Shown piece after piece: positions 37,703-45,412 of a DNA stretch of 45,412 bases. Numbering within the stretch: the first letter of the stretch is position 1; every line of letters starts with the position of its first letter. The DNA is from Acidocella sp. 20-57-95 (GTDB taxonomy: Bacteria; Pseudomonadota; Alphaproteobacteria; Acetobacterales; Acetobacteraceae): the NCBI GenBank assembly GCA_002255575.1, contig NCAT01000017.1, forward strand, positions 1-45,412, written 5' to 3'. A program made the translations under genes and the position numbers. The notes beneath the pieces are model-generated. The model saw only the letters and a list, made by a program, of their open reading frames with translations, was not told the origin of the DNA and did no database searches.

Positions 37703-38145
37703 TGCAGCGGATTATCGTGCAGGAAGCAGACTTTAACGCGGGCGCTGAAATAGCCCGATTGAATGCTGATGAGGTTGGCGGCATTGGTAGTTTCATTGGC
37801 GTGGTGCGGGGCGAAGGCAAAATAGCGGCCCTGCATCTGGAGCATTACCCAGGCATGACCGAGCGGGCTTTGCGCAAAATTGCCACAGAGGCGATGGCAC
37901 GCTGGCCGCTGACCGGCTGTACCATCATTCACCGGGTGGGGCGCATGGTGCCGGGTGATCATATTGTGTTTGTGGGTGCCGCCAGTGCCCACCGGGAAGC
38001 GGCCCTGAGTGCTACGGCATTTTTGATTGATTGGCTGAAAACATCAGCACCGTTTTGGAAGCGGGAAGAATTTTTAACGGGCGGCAGCGCCTGGGTAGAG
38101 GCCCGGGCCACTGATGAGGCGAAGGCCGCCGGCTGGACGAAATAA
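37702..38145 (+). CDS. moaE: Molybdopterin synthase catalytic subunit MoaE
   Basis: 147 residues from the ATG at 37702, which overlaps the moaD TGA (TGATG); a GTG at 37699 is in frame. Motifs: GSFIGVVRG, LEHYPGMTE, HRVGRMVPGDHIVFVGAASAHR and the catalytic lysine K120 in PFWKREEF. With two MoaD molecules it converts precursor Z to molybdopterin. Last gene of the pgsA-mobB-lipoprotein-moaD-moaE series. Confidence 0.95.
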   Translation: MQRIIVQEADFNAGAEIARLNADEVGGIGSFIGVVRGEGKIAALHLEHYPGMTERALRKIATEAMARWPLTGCTIIHRVGRMVPGDHIVFVGAASAHREAALSATAFLIDWLKTSAPFWKREEFLTGGSAWVEARATDEAKAAGWTK

Positions 38146-38188
38146 CACTGTTTATTCAATAGAAACTTAAAAACGTAGGAGACGTTAG

Positions 38189-39478
38189 ATGGCACAAAAA
38201 TCACTGCACCCGGAAACCTTGGCCCTGCATGCCGGTTGGCGTGCCGATGCGACGACCGGGTCTGTCGCGGTGCCGATTCATCAGACCACATCCTACCAGT
38301 TTAACAGCCCGGAACATGCGGCGAATTTATTCGCGCTGAAGGAATTCGGGAATATTTACACACGGATCATGAACCCGACCACGGCAGTGCTGGAAGAGCG
38401 TTTGGCAGCGCTTGAAGGTGGGGTGGCGGCGCTGTGTGTGGCCTCGGGCCAAGCGGCTTCGGCCTACGCGATCCAGAATTTGGCGCGGGCGGGCGATAAT
38501 ATCGTCTCATCTACCAATTTATATGGTGGCACCTGGAATTTATTTGCCAATACGCTGAAGGATCAGGGCGTCGAGGTGCGGTTTGTGGATCCGGCGGACC
38601 CCGAAAACTTCCGCCGCGCGACCGATGCGAAAACCCGCGCCTATTATGCTGAAACTTTGCCGAACCCCAAACTAAAAGTGTTCCCGATCGCGGAAGTGGC
38701 AGCGATCGGCAGGCCACTTGGGATTCCGTTGATTGTGGATAATACCGCCGCCCCGTTGCTGGCGCGCCCGTTTGAGCATGGCGCTGCGGTGGTGGTGTAT
38801 TCTACCACCAAATATATTGGTGGGCACGGGACTTCCATCGGTGGTGCGATTATTGATGGCGGTAATTTTGATTGGGGCGCGCACCCTGAGCGCCAACCTT
38901 TATTGAATACGCCAGATAACAGCTATCATGGTGCGGTCTGGGTGGAGGCTGTAAAGCCGCTGGGGCCGATTGCGTATATCATCCGCGCGCGGGTGGTGTT
39001 GCTGCGCGATTTGGGCGCAGCACTTTCACCATTCAATGCGTTTCAGATTATTCAGGGGTTGGAGACCTTGCCGTTGCGTATCGCCCGGCATTCTGAAAAT
39101 GCTGAGGCGGTGGTTAAGTTTTTGTCAGCCCAGCCGAATGTAACCAAGGTGATTCACCCGAGTGTGGCAACCGGCGAAGATAAAGTGCGGGCGGATAAAT
39201 ATCTGCGCGGCGGACGCGGTGGTTTGGTGGGTTTTGAATTGCAAGGCGGCAAGGCAGCCGGGGTTAAATTCATTGCAGCATTAAAACTGTTTTATCATGT
39301 GGCGAATATCGGCGATTCCCGCAGCCTAGCGATCCACCCGGCCAGCACCACGCATTCGCAATTGTCACCGGAGGACCAGATGGCAACGGGTGTTTCGGAT
39401 GGGTATGTAAGGTTGTCGATCGGGATTGAGCACATCGACGATATTATTGCGGATTTGGAACAGGCGCTGGCCGCCTAG
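38189..39478 (+). CDS. metY: O-acetylhomoserine (thiol)-lyase / sulfhydrylase
   Basis: A 429-residue PLP enzyme of the cystathionine-gamma-synthase family. [25 protein letters not shown], the [18 protein letters not shown] segment and the Schiff-base K208 in [16 protein letters not shown] identify it, and the length of about 430 with the extended C-terminal half favours MetY over MetB or MetC. It makes homocysteine directly from an acylated homoserine and sulfide, which pairs with metX at 5079. AGGAG is well placed before the ATG. Transcribed apart from moaE after a 43-bp gap. Confidence 0.92.
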   Translation: MAQKSLHPETLALHAGWRADATTGSVAVPIHQTTSYQFNSPEHAANLFALKEFGNIYTRIMNPTTAVLEERLAALEGGVAALCVASGQAASAYAIQNLARAGDNIVSSTNLYGGTWNLFANTLKDQGVEVRFVDPADPENFRRATDAKTRAYYAETLPNPKLKVFPIAEVAAIGRPLGIPLIVDNTAAPLLARPFEHGAAVVVYSTTKYIGGHGTSIGGAIIDGGNFDWGAHPERQPLLNTPDNSYHGAVWVEAVKPLGPIAYIIRARVVLLRDLGAALSPFNAFQIIQGLETLPLRIARHSENAEAVVKFLSAQPNVTKVIHPSVATGEDKVRADKYLRGGRGGLVGFELQGGKAAGVKFIAALKLFYHVANIGDSRSLAIHPASTTHSQLSPEDQMATGVSDGYVRLSIGIEHIDDIIADLEQALAA

Positions 39479-39513
39479 TTTGCGGTGAGAAATGTCTCGG
39501 CTATAGTCGGGCA

Positions 39514-40029
39514 ATGGACCTTAAAGATCATATTCGCGGTATCCCTGACTTCCCGAAGCCGGGGATACTTTTCTACGATATTTCAACCTTGTTGCGTCAT
39601 GCCGATGCCTGGCAGGTGGCGGTGGGGCGAATGGCGAACGCGATTCGTGCCTATCACCCGACCGTGCTGGCCGGGGTGGAAAGCCGGGGCTTTTTGCTGG
39701 CGGCGCCGTTGGCGCTGAAAATGGGCTGCGGGTTCGTGATGCTGCGCAAGCGCGGCAAGCTGCCCGGTGCCACCGTGGGGCTGGATTACGACCTGGAATA
39801 TGGCCAGGACCGGATTGAAATCCAGGCTGACGCGGTGGCCAAGGGTGCCCGCGTGGTGGTGGTGGATGATCTGTTGGCCACCGGCGGCACGATGGCGGCG
39901 GGGATTAAGCTGCTCGAGACTGTCGGGGCGGACGTTGTGGCGGCAGCGTGTTTGATTGAATTGACGTTTCTGAAGGGCCGGGACCGGTTGAATGTGCCGT
40001 TTGAGGCACTGATGCAGTACGACAGCTAA
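39514..40029 (+). CDS. apt: Adenine phosphoribosyltransferase
   Basis: A 171-residue purine salvage enzyme that forms AMP from adenine and [26 protein letters not shown] is the family N-terminus, [14 protein letters not shown] follows, and the PRPP-binding loop is [14 protein letters not shown] at about 111-124. Length is normal. It lies 35 bp after metY and may be cotranscribed with it. Confidence 0.95.
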   Translation: MDLKDHIRGIPDFPKPGILFYDISTLLRHADAWQVAVGRMANAIRAYHPTVLAGVESRGFLLAAPLALKMGCGFVMLRKRGKLPGATVGLDYDLEYGQDRIEIQADAVAKGARVVVVDDLLATGGTMAAGIKLLETVGADVVAAACLIELTFLKGRDRLNVPFEALMQYDS

Positions 40030-40062
40030 GGCGGGATACGCCGGAGCATGGGTGGAGTTTTC

Positions 40063-41103
40063 ATGAAACGTCGGCATTTCATCGCCGCTGCGGTTGCTGG
40101 TTATGTGCTGCCAGCCCATGCGCGGGCTGATGCGCTGGCGGGTGTCGGTGCAGCTTCATTGAACCTGCTGGTGGCCGGGCCGGATGGTGAACAGACCAGC
40201 CGCTGGGCCAACGCGGTGGCGCTGGCAATGTCTGCCGGGTTTCCCGGTAGCCCCAATATTTTAACGCAGCCGGTCGGTGGGCTGGATGGTGTGACCGGTG
40301 CCAACCGGCTGGATGCCTTGGTGGAACCCGATGGTAAAACCGCTGCCATTTTGCCGGGTGCCGCGCTGATCGCTTGGTTAACGGGCGATAGCCGGGTGCA
40401 TTTTGACCCCACACGCTGGGCGCCGGTGATGGCGGGTAGTAATTCCGGCGTGCTGGTGGTGCGGCTGGGCGATACTGTCCCAAGCCTGGCAGCCTTGCAG
40501 AATTTCGGCACGTTGCGGCTGGCGGCGGACCAACCCGAGAGCAATGATTTGCCAGCCTTGATCGCGCTGAACCGCATGGGCGTAAAAGTAGCTCCGATAT
40601 TCGGGCTGCGCGGCACGGCAGCTAAAACCAAAGCCTTTGTGGCCGGCGACGTGGATGCGGTGTTTCTATGCGGTGAAGGCGTGCCGGAGGATGTAGCACC
40701 GTTGACCGCCAATGGCGGTGCAGTGGCCTTTTCGATTGGCCGGGTGATTGATGGCGCGGTGCAGACCGACCCGCTCTTTCCCGGTGTGCCGGAAGCAACC
40801 GCTTTCGCCCCGGCCGCGAGCTTGCTCGATTCCGCGTATAAAGCGGCGGCGGCGGCGGCGCGGTTGGATTATTTCGTGGTGCTGCCGCGATTATCGGATT
40901 CCTCCGCGTTGGCAGCGTGGCGGCAGGCGGCAGATAGTACAGTTGCAAACCCGGCGATGGTGGCGGCAGCCAGTGCCAGTTCAGTGGTGTTGCATGCGGC
41001 CGGTGATGCCATTGCAGAGTTGAACGCGCTGAGCATTTCCGCCGCTGACCAGGCCGGATTGCAGACATTTCTGGCCGCGCAATTTGGCTGGCACGCGGGC
41101 TGA
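40063..41103 (+). CDS. Orphan periplasmic solute receptor, tripartite-tricarboxylate (TctC/Bug)-like
   Basis: 346 residues from the ATG at 40063, which has GGAG upstream. The signal peptide begins MKRRHFIAAAVAGYVLPAHA, with a twin-arginine-like RRHFI. The mature chain has a two-lobed binding-protein pattern: LLVAGPDGEQTSRWANAVA, LTQPVGGLDGVTGANRL with a DGKTAAILPGAALIAWL strand-helix, and RWAPVMAGSNSGVLVVR. This resembles TctC/Bug receptors but is divergent. No TctA or TctB membrane genes are adjacent. The ligand is unknown. Confidence 0.55.
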   Translation: MKRRHFIAAAVAGYVLPAHARADALAGVGAASLNLLVAGPDGEQTSRWANAVALAMSAGFPGSPNILTQPVGGLDGVTGANRLDALVEPDGKTAAILPGAALIAWLTGDSRVHFDPTRWAPVMAGSNSGVLVVRLGDTVPSLAALQNFGTLRLAADQPESNDLPALIALNRMGVKVAPIFGLRGTAAKTKAFVAGDVDAVFLCGEGVPEDVAPLTANGGAVAFSIGRVIDGAVQTDPLFPGVPEATAFAPAASLLDSAYKAAAAAARLDYFVVLPRLSDSSALAAWRQAADSTVANPAMVAAASASSVVLHAAGDAIAELNALSISAADQAGLQTFLAAQFGWHAG

Positions 41104-41109
41104 TCTGGT

Positions 41110-42519
41110 TTGGCGAAGGCAACGCATCAATTCGTTTGTTCGGCCTGTGGCAGTGTGTTCCCCAAATGGGCCGGCAAGTGCGAGGCGTGCGGTGGCTGGA
41201 ATACGCTGGAAGAAAGCGTTGTTGCGAAGGCCACGCCGGGTGGCATGAAGGCCACCAGCAAGGCGGGGAAGATTGAGTTTTTTGGGCTGGCGGGTGTGAA
41301 CCCGCCGCCGCCGCGTGTGCCAACCACCATTGCGGAATTCGACCGGGTGCTGGGGGGCGGGCTGGTGCCGGCCTCGGTGGTGCTGGTGGGTGGCGACCCG
41401 GGGATTGGGAAATCCACGCTGTTGCTGCAGGCGGGTGCCGCGTTGGGCCGGGCGGGCAAGCGGGTACTTTATATTTCTGGCGAGGAATCGATCGACCAAA
41501 TCCGGCTGCGGGCGGCGCGGCTGGGGCTAACCCAAGCGCCGATGGATTTGGCGGCGGCAACCCAGCTTGGCGACATTCTGGCGAGTTTTGCGCAGTTCCC
41601 CGATGCCGCTTTGGTGGTGATCGATTCGATCCAGACCATGTGGACCGATGGTGTAGATTCCGCACCCGGTTCCGTCACGCAGGTACGGGCGGCGGCGTTT
41701 GAGCTGATCCGCGCCGCCAAGACGCAGGGTTTTGCCCTGATGCTGGTGGGGCATGTAACCAAGGAAGGTAATCTCGCCGGGCCGCGGGTGCTGGAACATA
41801 TGGTTGATGTGGTGCTGCATTTTGAAGGTGATCGCGGCCACCAGTTTAGAATCCTGCGCGGCGTGAAAAACCGCTTTGGCGCGACCGATGAGATCGGCGT
41901 GTTTGAGATGACGGGCGGCGGGCTGGCGCAGGTGGCGAACCCCTCGGCGCTGTTTTTGGCCGAACGGCGGGGCAATGTTTCGGGCAGTGCGGTGTTTGCC
42001 GGGCTGGAAGGCTCGAGACCGGTGCTGGTGGAGATTCAGGCATTGCTGGCGCCCAACCCGGGTGGCTCGCCCCGGCGCTCGGTGATCGGATGGGATTCCG
42101 GGCGGCTTTCGATGTTGTTGGCAGTGCTGGAAACACGCTGCGGGCTGAAGCTTGCCACCAATGATGTGTATTTGAATGTGGCAGGCGGTTTGCGGGTGGG
42201 CGAACCGGCGGCGGATTTGGCGGTGGCGGCGGCGTTAATCTCGGCGGCGTCTGACGTGCCGACCGACCCGCAAATGGTGTTTTTCGGCGAAATCGGGCTC
42301 TCGGGTGAGCTGCGGCAGGTTGCACAGGCGGAATTGCGGTTGAAAGAAGCGGCCAAGCTGGGCTTTGCGGCTGCCGTGTCGCCGAAGCGCGTAGCGGGCG
42401 GGGCGGCAAAAATTTCTGTACCGGCTTCGTTGAGACTAGTTGAAATTGGCCACTTAACAGACCTTGTTGCAGTGGTGACGCGCGGCGCAAAGCCAAAAGG
42501 ATCAGGAGACGTTAAGTAA
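41110..42519 (+). CDS. radA: DNA repair protein RadA (Sms)
   Basis: 469 residues from a TTG start at 41110, which alone gives the normal beginning AKATHQFVCSACG. The Cys4 zinc finger (CSACG and CEACGGW), Walker A GGDPGIGKSTLL, the RadA-specific RGVKNRFG motif and a C-terminal Lon-like domain are in order. RadA promotes branch migration in recombination. The gene follows the receptor gene by 6 bp and precedes cvpA with an AGGAG overlap of its last codons. Confidence 0.95.
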   Translation: MAKATHQFVCSACGSVFPKWAGKCEACGGWNTLEESVVAKATPGGMKATSKAGKIEFFGLAGVNPPPPRVPTTIAEFDRVLGGGLVPASVVLVGGDPGIGKSTLLLQAGAALGRAGKRVLYISGEESIDQIRLRAARLGLTQAPMDLAAATQLGDILASFAQFPDAALVVIDSIQTMWTDGVDSAPGSVTQVRAAAFELIRAAKTQGFALMLVGHVTKEGNLAGPRVLEHMVDVVLHFEGDRGHQFRILRGVKNRFGATDEIGVFEMTGGGLAQVANPSALFLAERRGNVSGSAVFAGLEGSRPVLVEIQALLAPNPGGSPRRSVIGWDSGRLSMLLAVLETRCGLKLATNDVYLNVAGGLRVGEPAADLAVAAALISAASDVPTDPQMVFFGEIGLSGELRQVAQAELRLKEAAKLGFAAAVSPKRVAGGAAKISVPASLRLVEIGHLTDLVAVVTRGAKPKGSGDVK

Positions 42520-43089
42520 ATGACATGGGTTGACGGTGTCGCGATTGGTATTGTGGTGCTTTCAGCAATTTTCTCGCTGGTACGCGGTTTTGTGCGCGAA
42601 GTGCTGGCGGTGTTCGCGTGGCTTGGGGCGATTTTCGTCGCGCTGAAATCCTATGGTTTCGTGCAGCCTTATGTGGATAGCGTGCTGCCCGCGAAGAACC
42701 TGGTGGTGCCGCTGTCGATCGGCGTGGTGTTTATTGTGGTATTGATTGTGCTCAGCATTATCAGCGCCTGGATTGGCGGAATGGTGCGGGACTCTTCGCT
42801 CTCGGGGCTGGACCGCTCGCTCGGGCTGGTGTTTGGCACGGCGCGTGGTGTGGCGATTATTTGTTTGGGCTATATTGGGCTTTCAATGTTCGTAATCCCG
42901 AATGAGTGGCCGCTGCCGGTGCTCAATTCCCGCGTGCTGCCTTACGCGTACCAGGGGGCAAGCGCGCTGGCAGGGCTGTTGCCGAAATCTTATCAGCCGA
43001 ATGTGCTGCCAATTCCGACCCCGGCGACACCCAGTGCGGGGGCGCTGATGCAGCAGCCGGTGGCGGGGAGTGCGCTGCGGCAAGAGTAG
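42520..43089 (+). CDS. cvpA: CvpA family membrane protein
   Basis: A 189-residue inner membrane protein with four hydrophobic segments (about 1-20, 26-46, 60-90, 105-130). The N-terminus WVDGVAIGIVVLSAIFSLVRG and the FVREVLAVFAWLGA segment are the CvpA/colicin V production signature. Exact function is unclear. An alanine- and proline-rich tail follows the last helix. It lies immediately after radA and before purF, the order often seen in proteobacteria. Confidence 0.9.
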   Translation: MTWVDGVAIGIVVLSAIFSLVRGFVREVLAVFAWLGAIFVALKSYGFVQPYVDSVLPAKNLVVPLSIGVVFIVVLIVLSIISAWIGGMVRDSSLSGLDRSLGLVFGTARGVAIICLGYIGLSMFVIPNEWPLPVLNSRVLPYAYQGASALAGLLPKSYQPNVLPIPTPATPSAGALMQQPVAGSALRQE

Positions 43090-43177
43090 CGTTGCACAAA
43101 CGCGGCTCGACATCATCCTGTCATAAGTTTAATTGAGGCGCGTCTGCTGCAGGCTGGCGGGCCGGGGGTGCTGCAAA

Positions 43178-44629
43178 TTGATAGATGATGACAAACCGCA
43201 TGAAGAATGTGGCGTTTTCGGCGTATGGAACGTCACCGATTCGGCTGCCATTACCGCACTTGGGCTGCATGCGCTGCAGCATCGCGGCCAGGAGGCGACC
43301 GGGATTGTCACGCATGATGGCGTGCGCTTCCATTCCCATAAGGGGCTAGGGCTGGTCGGCGATAATTATGGTGATGCGAAAGTAATGGCCGGGCTGCCGG
43401 GCACGCGCGCCATTGGGCATAACCGCTATGCCACCACCGGTGAGACAGTGCTGCGTAATGTGCAGCCATTATTTGCGGAATTTGAATTTGGCGGGCTGGC
43501 GGTGGGGCATAACGGCAACCTGACCAACGCCCATACATTGCGCACGGCCTTGGTGCGGCGCGGCTGCTTGTTCCAATCCACCATGGATTCGGAAGTATTC
43601 GTGCACCTGATCGCCATCAGCCTGTATGCCAATGTGATCGACCGGCTGATCGATGCGATCAAGCAAGTGGTCGGGGCGTATTCATTGGTGGCCTTGACCA
43701 ACGAGCAGTTGATCGGTGTGCGCGACCCGCTCGGCGTGCGGCCTTTGGTGCTGGGGCGGATGCACGGGGCTGATGGCAATGAGGGCTGGGTGCTGGCCTC
43801 CGAATCATGCGGGCTGGATATTGTGGGGGCGGATTTTATTCGCGATGTCGAGCCGGGTGAAATTGTGGTCATCGATGCGCGCGGCGTGCAGAGCATCAAG
43901 CCGTTTGCCGCCCAAAATCCGCGCTTTTGTGTGTTTGAATATATCTATTTCGCCCGGCCAGACTCCGTGATGGAAGGCAATTCGGTTTACGAGGCGCGCA
44001 AGCGGATCGGCGCGCAGTTGGCCATTGAGGCCCCCCTGGCGGCAGATGTGATTGTACCAGTGCCGGATTCCGGCGTGCCGGCGGCAATGGGGTTTGCCGA
44101 GCAGAGCGGCATTGCTTTCGAGCTAGGGATCATTCGCAACCATTATGTCGGGCGGACTTTTATTGAGCCGACTGACCAGATCCGCCATTTGGGCGTGCGG
44201 CTGAAACATTCGGCAAACCGTGCCATTTTAGCAGGCAAGCGGGTTGTGCTGGTGGATGATAGCATCGTGCGCGGCACCACCAGCCAGAAAATTGTGGAAA
44301 TGGTGCGGGCGGCCGGGGCCAAGGAAGTGCATTTGCGGGTGGCGGGGCCGCCCACCACCCATTCCTGTTTTTACGGGATCGACACGCCCGAACGCGGCAA
44401 GCTGTTGGCGGCGCGCAATAGCGTGGAAGAAATGGCAGCTTTGATTGGTGTCGATTCGCTGGCCTTTATCTCAATTGCCGGGCTGTATCAGGCCTTGGGC
44501 AAGCAAGAACGTGACCCGAAAGCCCCGGCCTTCTGTGATGCTTGCTTCACCGGCGACTACCCGATTGCACTGACCGATCATTTGCAGCCGCAAAATGCGC
44601 AGTTGAACTTGTTGGCGGAACTTACCTAA
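43178..44629 (+). CDS. purF: Amidophosphoribosyltransferase
   Basis: 483 residues from a TTG at 43178; the longer frame from 43133 adds Cys/Arg-rich residues unlike the family. It makes phosphoribosylamine in the first committed purine step. A ten-residue propeptide precedes the nucleophile C11 in [11 protein letters not shown], so self-cleavage is expected. The PRPP loop is [14 protein letters not shown]. Cysteines in [16 protein letters not shown] and [10 protein letters not shown] match the four iron-sulfur ligands of the Bacillus subtilis type, so a 4Fe-4S cluster is likely. Confidence 0.93.
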   Translation: MIDDDKPHEECGVFGVWNVTDSAAITALGLHALQHRGQEATGIVTHDGVRFHSHKGLGLVGDNYGDAKVMAGLPGTRAIGHNRYATTGETVLRNVQPLFAEFEFGGLAVGHNGNLTNAHTLRTALVRRGCLFQSTMDSEVFVHLIAISLYANVIDRLIDAIKQVVGAYSLVALTNEQLIGVRDPLGVRPLVLGRMHGADGNEGWVLASESCGLDIVGADFIRDVEPGEIVVIDARGVQSIKPFAAQNPRFCVFEYIYFARPDSVMEGNSVYEARKRIGAQLAIEAPLAADVIVPVPDSGVPAAMGFAEQSGIAFELGIIRNHYVGRTFIEPTDQIRHLGVRLKHSANRAILAGKRVVLVDDSIVRGTTSQKIVEMVRAAGAKEVHLRVAGPPTTHSCFYGIDTPERGKLLAARNSVEEMAALIGVDSLAFISIAGLYQALGKQERDPKAPAFCDACFTGDYPIALTDHLQPQNAQLNLLAELT

Positions 44630-44654
44630 ATGCCGCAACCACGGCGGTAAACTG

Positions 44655-45062
44655 ATGATTTATGTTTACGTCGCCGTTGGTGGTGCATTGGGCAGCGTGG
44701 CACGGTTTTGGTTAGCCAACGTGATGGTGCTGGCCACCGGCCCGGCATTTCCCTGGGGGACCCTGCTGATCAATGTCGTTGGTTCATTTATCATCAGTTT
44801 CTTTGGCGCTTTCACCGGCCACTGGCCACGCTTTGCGGTGCCGAATGAGGTGCGGGTATTTGTGACCGTGGGGGTCTGCGGCGGGTTTACCACTTTTTCA
44901 TCGTTTAGCTTGCAGACAGTGGATTTGCTAAAAACCGGGCAGACCAGCCGGGCGCTGTTTTATGTGGCAGCTTCTGTTTTACTATGTCTGGGCGCTTGTG
45001 CGTTGGGGTTTTTGGCGGCGGCTGCTTTGGGCAATGCTCTGTCCGCCAGCCCGGAAAGCTGA
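44655..45062 (+). CDS. crcB: Fluoride exporter CrcB (Fluc)
   Basis: A 135-residue four-helix membrane protein that exports fluoride as a dual-topology dimer. [29 protein letters not shown] and [15 protein letters not shown] are the family motifs. No fluoride riboswitch is present in the 25-bp gap after purF, so it is probably cotranscribed with purF. Confidence 0.93.
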   Translation: MIYVYVAVGGALGSVARFWLANVMVLATGPAFPWGTLLINVVGSFIISFFGAFTGHWPRFAVPNEVRVFVTVGVCGGFTTFSSFSLQTVDLLKTGQTSRALFYVAASVLLCLGACALGFLAAAALGNALSASPES

Positions 45063-45209
45063 GATAAAAGTCACAAACGGCTGAATTTGCGGTATTATTC
45101 TTGTGGGAAGCCGGAATCGTCGGGTTTGCGCCTGGATTTGTGTCTTTTCCGCCACAGCGATTGCGCAAAGCAATATTTTCTCTGGTTTCGGGTGGCACTG
45201 TCATCGTTT

Positions 45210-45225
45210 TGGCATGTAGATTGCG
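45210..45225 (+). promoter_or_regulatory. Sigma-54-type -24/-12 promoter candidate
   Basis: TGGCATG, four bases, then TTGC gives the exact spacing of the sigma-54 consensus TGGCACG-N4-TTGCW, with two deviations (T for C, and G at the last position). It lies in the 272-bp gap before the exported-protein gene at 45335, which would have a leader of about 100 bases. No enhancer sites were identified. Confidence 0.35.
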
Positions 45226-45334
45226 AAATCCCGGATGTGATGTGCTCCGAAGTGACCGGTTCGCTTAAGGTTAGTTGGGCATTTGAACAGGGTTTAGGCA
45301 TTTACGTTTAATTACTGCGCAATTAGGAGGCAGA

Positions 45335-45412
45335 ATGATTACCATGCGTCGTCAACTTCTTGGACTGGGCTTTGTGGCCGCGTCCTCTCTCTTGGCCCTC
45401 AATGCGGCCCAG
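45335..45412 (+). CDS. N-terminus of an exported protein (cut by the window end)
   Basis: The first 26 codons only. A perfect AGGAGG lies five bases before the ATG. The residues (MITMRRQLLGLGFVAASSLL, then ALNAAQ) form a signal peptide with an Arg-Arg pair that loosely fits a twin-arginine motif. The start of a periplasmic binding protein is one possibility, but the mature protein is outside the window and no family can be named. Confidence 0.6.
   Translation, partial: MITMRRQLLGLGFVAASSLLALNAAQ

Noticed and set aside
44630..44654. Fluoride riboswitch before crcB
   Set aside because: The gap after purF is 25 bp, too short for the aptamer, and the conserved core is absent.

Overview
The window is a stretch of bacterial chromosome, gene-dense and mostly GC-rich, with short intergenic gaps and many ATGA or TAATG stop/start overlaps. 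Family content and order (hemC divergent from tsaD, metX-metW next to a chorismate mutase-hisC-tyrA block, a mitofilin-like HemX plus HemY pair, sucCD-sucAB, a pgsA-linked molybdopterin block) suggest an alphaproteobacterium, most likely of the Acetobacteraceae/Rhodospirillales group. That placement is inference from gene content; no rRNA or tRNA gene was seen.

Layout. 1-1955: 3' part of a large repeat-rich surface or secreted protein, interrupted by a frameshift, followed by a strong terminator and an 86-bp palindromic repeat. 2172-6856: divergent aromatic amino acid genes (chorismate mutase, hisC, tyrA; minus) and methionine genes (metX, metW; plus). 6939-12097: an SDR protein with a degenerate active site, a MipA-type outer membrane protein, a NIPSNAP protein, dapF-ftsY and a membrane acyltransferase whose 3' end lies in a REP-like repeat. 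12202-15973: haem operon hemC-hemD-hemX-hemY (minus). 15997-21493: tsaD-rlmJ-gpsA, rsmA, and a ClC chloride transporter with CBS domains. 21494-26311: an accessory segment opening with an AT-rich stretch and carrying a secreted beta-strand-repeat protein, a PhyH-type dioxygenase and a zinc-motif SAM methyltransferase. 26363-32694: TCA-cycle genes sucC-sucD-sucA-sucB (minus).

32832-38145 is a molybdenum/tungsten region. A WtpABC/ModABC-type ABC importer (minus) is divergent from a ModE-type regulator across an 83-bp gap that holds a symmetric three-half-site operator-like array. The plus strand continues pgsA-mobB-lipoprotein-moaD-moaE. 38189-45062 carries metY, apt, an orphan solute receptor, radA, cvpA, purF and crcB. 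The window closes on a truncated exported-protein gene preceded by a -24/-12 promoter-like sequence.

How the genes work together: MetX (with MetW) and MetY give methionine synthesis through an acylated homoserine and direct sulfhydrylation. SucAB and SucCD cover 2-oxoglutarate to succinate, though the E3 gene (lpd) is absent here. The Wtp importer, ModE, MobB, MoaD and MoaE form a metal uptake, sensing and cofactor pathway.

The most unusual observations are the shared-half-site array at wtpA/modE, the repeat inserted between wtpA and wtpB that leaves wtpB without an ordinary start codon, the REP-derived C-terminus of the acyltransferase, and the accessory segment at 21.5-26.3 kb.
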